A stretch of DNA of 64,000 nucleotides from Nyssa sinensis (Eukaryota > Streptophyta > Magnoliopsida > Cornales > Nyssaceae). Shown here piece by piece: positions 55,420-64,000 of the stretch. Under the pieces are notes generated by a model. The model was not told where the DNA came from, ran no database searches, and saw only the letters and a list, made by a program, of their open reading frames with translations. Location of the stretch: assembly GCA_008638375.1 (NCBI GenBank), contig VIRR01000547.1, positions 1 through 64,000 of the forward strand, read 5' to 3'. Numbering within the stretch: the stretch's first letter is position 1; each line of letters begins with the position of its first letter. A program made the position numbers and the translations under genes.

Positions 55420-58400
55420 ATGGCACCAAATCTCCGACCACGACAGAATACTCAGAATTTGCAAAACGCTCAACGTCAGCCGCCTGCTCCTCGCACAAAG
55501 GGACCAGCGGCCAATCTTATGCGACAAGAGATCAAAGCAATAAAACGACACAATGAACTGGTGCAGGAGCAGTTGCTTGCCATCACTAGAACGCTGGCAA
55601 CACTCACGCAAAACCAAGCGACGGGTTCTCCTAGCCCGCCGGTCAACTTCGTTGCGGGAACGCAACCTCCTGTTACCACGGAGAATGAAGAACTTCGTGA
55701 GTAGGCTCCAACTAACCAGCCTGGGCACCCATCAGGCGTTGCTCGCGCTGGCCGAGATCCACAGCCATCAACAGTCCCTGGTTGGTGAACATCTGCCTTC
55801 GTTCCTAACGTCCATTACTAGAGCAGTACTCGAGCCCCAACTCCAAGGGCCTCGGGAGCACACCCGGCACCGCAGGAGCCTCATCATGCAGCACCAATCC
55901 CTCCGGTTCGGAATCCTCCTCTGTCTGAAGGGCGTACTCAACCCTACTACCCTGAAGCCGAGGCTGTCAGGCAGGGTTCACAAGATGTCAGACTCAGAGA
56001 CCCGCGGAGGGTAGAGGAAATTGTCGAGTCTATGGATCGGACAATCGCCTTGAGAGGACCTCAGAACCCTCCAGAACAAGACGAGTTGGCCAGGCTGCTC
56101 GGAAGACTAGCCACCCCTTTCACTGACGCCATCATGTCAGAAGAGAGGCCCAGAAAGTTCATGGTGCCCAAGTTCACCCTGTATGATGGATCTGGAGATC
56201 TAGGAGACCATCTCTCTCATTACCAGCATACGATGGCCCTTCACGGAGCCTCCGATGCTTTCATGTGCCGAACTTTCATCACCAGCTTGAAGGGAACTGC
56301 TCTGAAGTGGTTCCACAACCTCCCTCTGAACTCAATTCTCAGCTTCTACGAGCTCGGTAGACAGTTCTTGGACAGGTTTATGACCAGCAGGAGGCTCAGA
56401 AGGGGGCCAGAATTCCTGCTAAATGTCAAGCAGACCAGGGAGGAATCCCTCAGGGCCTACATTGCGCGCTTCAACACCGAACTCACGGAGATCACTGACT
56501 GCAGCCCGAAGTTCCTGGTAGCAGCCCTAACTGCTGGGTTTGCCCAAGGTGGATTCAGAGACTCCTTGACAAAGAGCCCTCCAGCCGATATGGCGGCACT
56601 GATGGATCAGGCCCGAAAGTATATCAACTTGAAAGAAGCCAACCGCACGTCCCAAAAGGGCAAAGATCAGACCCAGAAGGATAATCCGAAGCGGGAGGAC
56701 CACAAGAAGGAGGATCACAGAAGAGACTCCAACAAAAAGAGGGCCAGGAGCCTAGAGAAGAGAATAGCACCCAGAGCTGTGTACAACTCCAGACCAAGGG
56801 AGTTCACCAACTTCACTCCTTTAAACACCACTCCGAACCAGGTACTCCGGCAGATTCGAGATCGGGAGAACCTAAGGTGGCCGGAACCAATCAAAGGAGA
56901 TCCCAGCCTGCGAGACCAAAGTAAGTATTGTAATTTCCATAAAGATCATGGACATACAACTAACACATGCAGGACCCTCCAATATGAGATAGAGCAGCTC
57001 ATAAAGAAAGGGTGTCTTCGGGAGTTCGTCAAGCAAGACGGAAGGCAGAACCCCCAAGAAGACAAGCCTCAACAACGGCTAGACCAAAGGCCCGAGCAGA
57101 GGCAGGAGCAGAGGGAAGGACAAAACGAGCCTCAGAGGCAGAACAACCATGTTATCTACGTCCTCCATGCTGACTCCCCTATCACAGGAATGTCCAACAG
57201 GGCAAGAAAGAGATATGCTCGGGAGGCCAGAGCTGCCCCGAACGTATTACAGATCTCCAACGTAGAAAAGAGGCTCAAGCCAGCACCAGAGATTCAATTC
57301 ACTAAGCAAGATCTAGCAGGGGTACATTGCCCTCAAAGTGATGCCCTTGTTATCACCCTCAAAATCACCAACTTTGAGACCAAGAGAGTCCTGGTCGATA
57401 CTGGCAGCTCCATCAACATACTGTTCTATAAGCCGCTTAAACAGATGGGGATAGACCATGACAACGTCAAGCCCACCACTGCCGTGATGGCAGCTTTTGA
57501 TGGCAACCTCAGCACCCCTTTGGGGAGAGTCGACCTTCCTACCACCGTAGGAGAGGGTGAAGGGCAGAAGACCACCATCTCGAAGTACATGGTGTTAAAC
57601 ATGAAATCTCCCTACAACGTCATAATCGGGAGACCCTGGTTGCATCAGATAGGGGCAATCACTTCGACCCTCCATTAGTGTCTGAAGTACGTCCATAACC
57701 AGAGCGTCCACTCGGTCAGAGGGTGTCAGCCAACCTCCCGAGGGTGCCACGCTATCGCCTTTAAGGAGAAGGCTCCTAAATAGCAATTACAGTACACTCG
57801 GGACTATGCAGGTCCGGTTCTCACTCACTCTCCCGAGGTGGAGGATTGCCCATCCAACATTGAAGAACCTGAGCCCAAGGGGACGCGACAGCGAGCCAAA
57901 CTTGTTGGCGAACCCATTAAAGTATTGGTCAGTTCAGAAGCAGAGAGGCGTTATTTGTACATCGGCCCAGACCTAACACACACCGAGCAGGAAAAGATAG
58001 TCAGGTTCTTGAAAGACAACCTCTCTATCTTCGCTTGGGAGACCAAAGACATGGAGGGAATAGATCCCAATCTTATAACTCACAAGTTGATGGTGGATCC
58101 GGATTACCCGCCAGTCAGACAAAAGAGAAGGCCGATTGCTCCTGAACAGCATCGGATTATAAATGAAGAAGTCCAAAGGCTACTGGACGCCAGGATGATA
58201 TGGGAAGTGTTTTATCCCGAGTGGCTAGCCAACACCGTGCTTGTCAAGAAGAAAAATGGCAAGTGGAGAGTCTGCGTTGATTATACAGACCTCAACAAGG
58301 CATGCCCCAAGGACAGCTTTCCACTGCCAAGAATAGATCAACTGGTTGACGCCACTGTGGGTCATGAGCTTATGAGCTTCATGGATGCCTACTCTGGGTA

Positions 58401-61122
58401 CAACCAGATCCAGATGTACCCTCCAGACCAAGAGAAGACAGCCTTCATAACCGAACGAGGACTCTACTACTACAGAGTAATGCCTTTCGGTTTAAAGAAC
58501 GTTGGAGCCACTTATCAGCGGCTGGTGAACAAGATGTTCAGCCCACTACTCGGTAGCACCATGGAGGTTTACATCGATGACATGCTGGTAAAGAGCCTGC
58601 AGAAAGGCAGTCACCTCCAGCACTTAACCCAGACCTTCGATATCCTCAGACAGTACAGAATGAAGCTCAACCCCTCGAAATGTACCTTCGGAGTTACGAA
58701 GGGAAAATTCTTGGAATACATTGTCTCTTAGAGGGGTATCGAAGCAGACCCCACTCAGATCCAAGCTCTGATTGGACTGAAGTCACCAAGAACCAGGAAG
58801 GAAATTCAGGCATTGAATGGCAGAATTGCGGCACTGAGCAGATTCATATCCAAATCCACTGATCGCTGCCTACCTTTCTTCAAAGCTCTGAAGGGCAGCA
58901 AAGCTTTGCAGTGGACGAAAGAATGCGAGAAATCCTTTCAAGAACTGAAAGAGTATCTAGCCTCTCTAGAGCTCCTGTCAAAACCAGTACAAGGAGAAAA
59001 GCTACTCCTGTACCTTGCAGTTTCCGAAAATGTGGTCAGCTCCGCATTGATCAGACAGGACAGAGGAGTGCAGAGGCCTATATTCTACGTCAGTATGGCA
59101 CTACTTGACACGGAAAAAAGATACCCAGAAGTAGATAAATTGGCCTATGCCTTGGTCATATTAGCTCGGAAGCTTCGACCTTATTTCCAAGCCCATCCAA
59201 TCGAGATCCCAACTGCCTATCCTCTGAAGTCAATACTGAGGAAACCCGAGGTATCGGGAAGATTGGTGAAGTGGTCTGTGGAACTAGGGGAGTTCGACAT
59301 ATCATATGTACCCCGAAACTCCATCAAAGGGCAGGCCTTAGCTGATTTCATTGCCGAGTTCACCCCGGCACTTCAGAACAAAGCACAACTCACCGAAACT
59401 TCGGGAACCTGGCTGCTGTACATTGATGGATCGTCAACCGATCAAGGTTCAGGGGTAGGCCTGGTACTACAGTCCCCTGATGGGCTTACATTAGAAAAAG
59501 CAGTCAGCCTGGGATTCAAAGCTTCTAATAATGAAGTCGAATATGAAGCCCTAATCTTAGGCATGAAGCTTGCCTTGGAATGCGAGGCTCAGAACCTCGA
59601 TGTCTTCTCTGACTCCCAACTGGTGGTGAGCCAAGTCTTGGGAGAATTCGCCATTAAAGATGACAGGATGCTCCGGTACTCCGAACTGGTGAACCACTTA
59701 AGGCATTCCTTCCAGACATTTACTATCCAGAAAATTGAGAGAAGCCAGAATTGCAAAGCAGATGCTTTGGCTAACATGGCCTCCCGCATCAAGTCTGAAG
59801 CAAATTCCACAATAAAAATCTCCTTTCAGCCGGGACCCAGTATTGAGGAAGCCCAAGTTGCTCAAATTAATGAACAGGCCCAGAGCTGGATGACTCCAAT
59901 CCTCCAGTATCTAAGATCTGGGCTCCTTCCAAAGGATAAAAACAAAGCCAGGAGAATCCGAATCAGAGCGGCTCGGTACCTGATCCTGAACAACAAGCTT
60001 TACAGAAGGTCGTATTCTCAACCCCTATTAAAATTCTTAGCTCCAGATGAGTCACAATATGTCTTGGCTGAAATACATGAGGAAATTTGTGGGAATCATA
60101 ATGGGGGCAGAACTATAGCCCACCGAGCTCTAGCGCAGGGCTACTACTGGCCTGACATGTTGAAACAGGCAAAGGAATATGTTCGAAAGTGTGACAAATG
60201 CCAGAGATTTGCCCCATACCAACATCAGCCTCATCACGAGCTTATCCCGATTCCTAGTCCTTGGCCCTTTGCCCAGTGGGGGATGGACATCGTGGGTCCA
60301 TTACCAAGGGCACCTCCAAACAAGAAATATCTCTTAGTGGCCATTGACTATTTCTCTAAATGGGCTGAAGCTGAGCCTTTAACTCATATCACAGAAAAGG
60401 AAGTTGAGAGCTTCACCTGGAAGAACATTGTGTGCAGGTTCGGCATACCACGTGTAATTATCTCGGACAATGGGACACAATTCACTGGTAAAGGCTTCAA
60501 GACATTCTGTGAAAATCTCAACATTAGGCAACACTTTGTCTCTCCAGGCCATCTACAAGCAAATGGGCAAGCAGAGGTCACCAACCAAACAATCCTTGAC
60601 GGGTTAAAGAAAAGGTTGGAACAAGCCAAAGAGAAGTGGGCAGAGGAACTCCCTGGAGTTCTTTGGGCCTACAGAACAACCAGAAGAACTCCCACCTCTG
60701 AAACTCCCTTCTCACTAGCCTATGGAACAGAAGCAGTAATTCCGGTTGAGATCGGTATGCCAACCCTGAGGACTGAGGCCTTTGAGCAAGAATACAATGA
60801 TCAGCAGCTGATGGAGAACTTGGATTTGCTCGAAGAGAGAAGGGATCAAGCCAGCATCAGGATAGAAGCCTATCAACAGAGAATGGTCAACAAATCCAAG
60901 GTAGGACTCAAGACAGTCAGCTTTCAAGTCGGAGACTTTGTCTTAAGAAGAGTCTTTCAAAACACCAAGGATCCCACCATGGGAAAGTTGTCACTAAACT
61001 GGGAAGGCCCCTACAAAGTAACAAAGGTTGTTCGGCCTACCACCTACTGGCTAGAAGACATGACTAGGAAGCCTGTTCCTAGGCCATGGAACGTGGAACA
61101 CTTACGGAAGTATTATCAGTAG
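55420..61122 (+). pseudogene. Tat gag-pol polyprotein with six in-frame stops
   Basis: One frame of 1900 codons beginning at an ATG in good context. Gag includes a zinc-knuckle variant C-x2-H-x4-H-x4-C (56929-56970). Protease has VDTGSS (D at 57397-57399). RT has YIDD (58570-58581). A first RNase H reads LAVSENVV where a catalytic DAS is usual. A second, archaeal-type RNase H (about 59410-59790) keeps D, E, D and D. Integrase has an HHCC module (about 60077-60215) and D, D, E near 60280, 60466 and 60570. Stops are TAG 55702-55704, TGA 55786-55788, TAG 55819-55821, TAG 57676-57678, TAG 57781-57783 and TAG 58729-58731. Long open pieces are 56032-57678 (gag-PR) and 58813-61122 (RNase H-integrase). 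Confidence 0.92.
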
Positions 61123-61144
61123 AGATGTCTCTTTTACTTCCATA

Positions 61145-61850
61145 GAATGTTCATCTATTAATGCACAGGTCTTCAGAGCCTGGTCCATAAATGTACAAGT
61201 CTCAGTACTTGGTTCATCTATTAATGCACAGGCCTGTAGAGCCTGGTCTATAAATGTACAAGTCTCAGTACTTGGTCCATCTATTAATGCACAGGCCTCC
61301 AGAGCCTGGTCCATAAATGTACAAGTCTCAGTACTTGGTCCATTTATTAATGCACAGGCCTCCAGAGCCTGGTCCATAAATGCACAAGTCTTAGGACTTG
61401 GTCCATCTATAATGCACAGGCCTCCAGAGCCTGATCCATAAATGTACAAGTCTCAGTACTTGGTCCATCTATTAATGCACAGGCCTCCAGAGCCTGGTCC
61501 ATAAATGTACAAGTCTCAGTACTTGGTCCATCTATAATGCACAGGCCTCCAGAGCCTGGTCCATAAATGTACAAGTCTCAGTACTTGGTCCATCTATAAT
61601 GTAAAGGCCTCCAGAGCCTGGTCCATAAATGTACAAGTCTCAGTACTTGGTCCATCTATTAATGCACAGGCCTCTAGAGCCTGGTCTATAAATGCACAAG
61701 TTTTAGGACTTGGTCCATCTATAATGAACAGGCCTCCAGAGCCTGGTCCATAATATACAGGTCTTAAATACTTGATCCATTTTCTAATACGCAGGCCTCC
61801 AGAGCCTGGGCCACCCTAATGCAAAGGCCTTCTGAGCCTGGTTCGTCTTC
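61145..61850 (+). repeat. Tandem array of ~62 bp units
   Basis: About eleven units, each with AGGCCTCCAGAGCCTGGTCC, then ATAAATGTACAAGTCTCAGT and ACTTGGTCCATCTATTAATG. Spacing is 60-64 bp and the copies at the ends are more diverged. It starts 20 bases after the pol stop. A minus-strand frame across it (61102-61449) is a repeat artefact. Confidence 0.88.
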
Positions 61851-62423
61851 GATCAGCAGATTCCATGATCTAGTCCATCCAAAGACAGAAGTTCCAAGCA
61901 TCTACAAACTAAAGTTTCCTAGATCGGAACACCTCAGATCTGATATTTAAATTATTTGGCTTATCTGTCAAGCAAGCAACAAGTACTATAGTACCGATCA
62001 AGAGTGAAGTACTTTAATTCACGCATTCCTCTAAGTTTCTTTGATCTGTTCTTAGAACATTCATATATCAGAAGTGCACGAGAAAGTGTTTCAACTACAG
62101 AAGAGCACATTCGAATACAAAGAACATCAGATCTGAGAAAAAGGAACTCAATTTTATTGATGATTCAGAAGATTTACATCAGTACAACAAAGACTGGAAA
62201 TAAAACAGAGGCTACAATAAAGACATCATTACATAGGCCACTACAGAAGCTACTACAGAAGTTACAATTGGCAACATCACGGCTTTCTTCCTCGGATGAT
62301 AAAAAGGCACGGGATCACAACTTCCATTACCGCCGCCGCCGGCTCCATTTGAAAGGAAGGAACCCTGAACCCCAATCTGCATCAAGGAGTGCCCAGGCCA
62401 TTTCATCATTGCTATCAATGATC
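61851..62423. other. Tat 3' region, no clear gene
   Basis: Sequence between the tandem array and the first antisense ORF. I see no supported frame. Confidence 0.45.
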
Positions 62424-62972
62424 TCAGTACCAACGGATGATGAGGGCTCTAGGCCTCAGGGGACTTTTCATTCTCCACCTTTGTAATCGGCATGACACCC
62501 CAGCAGATTGAAGCAGGGGTCTCTGCCAAGTCACAAGGGGGAGGAAGCATCCCACATTCATCTCCCTCAAAGCAGTTGTCACACCCCGACCGATTTGAGC
62601 AAGGGTCTCTGACAAGACATGAGGAAGAGGAGGCAACTCACTCCAAGCCTCGGTTGAATCAGGGAGGGACCACCACCAATCGAAGGAGTCTCGACCGGAT
62701 GCCAAGATGGACAAGAAGGTCTCAACCTCCTCAAATCCTTCCTTGGAGACTGAATCAAAGGAAAGGTTAACTCTCGACCACAGTTTAATCATTTCCAACT
62801 CAGACTGAAGATCATCAATCATCTCCGAATAAACAGCAGTTTTGGAAAAACATCTAAAATCTCTCCTACGAGGGAACAGTTTGGGAACGAAAGGATTGAG
62901 CGCAACCGTATGCTCTTCTTCCACATATATAGGCCTTCGAAGACCAAAGGCCACCCAATTGAACCGTCGCAA
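62424..62972 (-). CDS. Antisense ORF 1 of the Tat element
   Basis: A 182-codon open frame opposite to gag-pol. The product has a charged N-terminal third and a C-terminal region with paired R and L. It has no recognised domain. Antisense ORFs in the 3' part are known from Tat-lineage elements, which is the main support. It could be part of a spliced or decayed longer frame. Confidence 0.4.
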   Translation of the reverse strand: MRRFNWVAFGLRRPIYVEEEHTVALNPFVPKLFPRRRDFRCFSKTAVYSEMIDDLQSELEMIKLWSRVNLSFDSVSKEGFEEVETFLSILASGRDSFDWWWSLPDSTEAWSELPPLPHVLSETLAQIGRGVTTALREMNVGCFLPLVTWQRPLLQSAGVSCRLQRWRMKSPLRPRALIIRWY

Positions 62973-63590
62973 TGGTTAGGCGAAGAGTTAGCTTCGAAAT
63001 CCCAAACGACGGTGGTGCAATAAATGAGGCATTAAACCGCCCTCTCGGGAGAAGCAAAAGGCAGAGCCACACACGTAATATACAAACTTTTTAGTCTTTT
63101 CCACGTATATGACGTGACAGTTTCTCCAGGTCATTAACACTTAATGGGCCACGTATACAACAGAGGTCCATCAACTATGATGTTTCTTGGCTCTTGTCTT
63201 AACAGATCTGGAGGCAGAAGTTCTGATCAACCGAACTACAATCACGAAATATCCACTTATTATTAAGTCTCCGGATTCAGAACGGTCAGCTTTGAAATGT
63301 TTCTAAAAGAAGTCTTCAATTACTGACCTATGGCAAGTAAAGCAGCTCGGAACACAGCTACCTGCAGAGGAAAATCTGATCTGGTATACACTAAACTCCA
63401 GAGCAGCGCTACTTGCAACAATTACCACCATCAACTACAAGTTAAGGCACTACAGAGCAATATAACTCAAGACATGCACAAATACTACAGAGCAATATAA
63501 CTAAGGAGACGAGCATCAAGCAAAAGACTGTTCCATTAACGAATGTATATTTCAAGTACATTGGAAGTTGAAAATGACAAAATATACATC
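62973..63590. other. Tat 3' region between antisense ORFs
   Basis: No supported frame. It contains a short direct duplication of ACAGAGCAATATAACT (near 63451 and 63487). Confidence 0.45.
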
Positions 63591-63992
63591 CTAAGCCTGA
63601 TCAGCAGGAACAGGATCAACAACCGGAGAAGGATCGGCAGGAGCAGTATCAACCACCTCAGTTGGTACGACCACTTCTGTGGGATTGGCAGGGGGGACAT
63701 CAGCCACTTCACCCTGGATAACAACCTCTGAAGGTTCAGATCCAGGCGGCACAATTGAGGAGACATCAAGGTCAGGAAACTTGGCAAGAAGCCGGGAATG
63801 GAAGTTGTTGAACCCGAACATAATCAAGCGATGGGTCATTCCTTCCAGCTTCGACTTCATTTCCTCTTCATTATCCATCAATGCCTGCTCCACGACGTCA
63901 TCGAGCTGTTTACGGTGCTAATACTGCATGTTGTTCATCTCCGCCTGCAACCTCTTTGCCCGCTCAACAGCAAGGTTCCTCTCCGACTCCAT
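63591..63992 (-). pseudogene. Antisense ORF 2 of the Tat element, with one stop, running to the window edge
   Basis: The minus strand is open from ATG 63990-63992 except for one TAG at 63918-63920. The part before and just after the stop is rich in E, K, R, M and L with a heptad-like pattern, so a coiled coil is likely. The C-terminal part is rich in P, V, A, D and E with repeated PADP-like and VVxP pieces. A KFPDLDVS phrase separates the two. The frame continues beyond 64000. A coiled coil plus acidic tail fits the antisense proteins of Tat elements, whose function is unknown. Confidence 0.5.
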
Positions 63993-64000
63993 CACGATCA

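Larger units (their letters stand above)
54648..64000 (+). mobile_element. Tat-lineage Ty3/gypsy retrotransposon, 3' end outside the window
   Basis: In order on the plus strand: probable 5' LTR (54648-55341), primer site, gag-pol in one frame (55420-61122), an array of ~62 bp repeats (61145-61850), then a region with antisense ORFs up to the window edge. The order PR-RT-RH-INT, a second RNase H domain, tandem repeats after integrase and antisense ORFs together indicate the Tat lineage. The 3' LTR and polypurine tract were not reached. Six premature stops make it non-autonomous. Confidence 0.9.

Noticed and set aside
57676..58731. Programmed stop-codon readthrough in Tat gag-pol
   Set aside because: There are six stops scattered from gag to RT, including TGA, without a common downstream context. 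Decay explains them better than regulated readthrough.
61102..61449. 115-codon minus-strand frame over the 62 bp array
   Set aside because: Its internal repeats follow the DNA repeat unit because the spacing is near a multiple of three; no domain.
1..64000. tRNA, rRNA, CRISPR or prokaryotic operon features
   Set aside because: None seen. The only tRNA-like signals are the SINE boxes and the retrotransposon primer sites.

Overview
The window looks like nuclear DNA of a flowering plant, most likely a eudicot; the species cannot be named from the sequence. The evidence is very AT-rich intergenic DNA with (TA)n and (GA)n runs, TATA boxes, GT-AG introns in 5' leaders, plant-type Ty3/gypsy elements (Athila and Tat lineages), a TRIM nest primed by initiator tRNA-Met, a tRNA-derived SINE, MITEs, and a plant-specific gene family. 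There are no bacterial features, CRISPR arrays or rRNA/tRNA genes.

Region 1 (about 2-50.3 kb) is a head-to-tail cluster, all on the minus strand, of very small genes. Each encodes a stand-alone B3-type DNA-binding domain of 106-113 residues. I count nine loci. Five have an open frame and normal signals or nearly so (5165-5503, 8408-8746, 21177-21497, 37608-37946, 49824-50165). One is more divergent (45451-45786). One has an open frame but lost both its ATG and its 5'-leader splice acceptor (15882-16220). Two are fragments (about 13191-13452 and 43413-43620). Two subfamilies, A and B, alternate because a multi-kilobase block carrying one of each has been duplicated. The DNA between them is made of the same recurring modules, two of them partly inverted. 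Every intact locus shares one layout: TATA box, short non-coding exon 1, a 106-146 bp 5'-leader intron, then a single coding exon.

Region 2 (23425-36549) is a 13.1 kb Athila-type LTR retrotransposon on the minus strand, inserted inside one copy of the duplicated block. It has 1215 bp LTRs, a TATAC target duplication, a tRNA-Asp primer site and a polypurine tract. Its gag-pol is one frame broken by four stop codons, and it carries a third ORF. The undisturbed paralogue near 7.37 kb is the empty site.

Region 3 (50.4-54.6 kb) is a repeat nest. It holds a minisatellite that switches orientation, a nest of TRIM LTRs in both orientations, a LINE reverse-transcriptase relic, a duplicated 5' gene fragment and AT-rich foldback elements.

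Region 4 (about 54648-64000, running off the right edge) is a Tat-lineage gypsy element on the plus strand. Its gag-pol frame carries six premature stops. It has two RNase H domains, an array of roughly 62 bp tandem repeats after integrase, and antisense ORFs.

No host gene outside the B3 family is intact. The biologically interesting part is the B3-only array: small DNA-binding proteins kept open, and in one pair almost unchanged, while the surrounding DNA is reshuffled and invaded by transposons.
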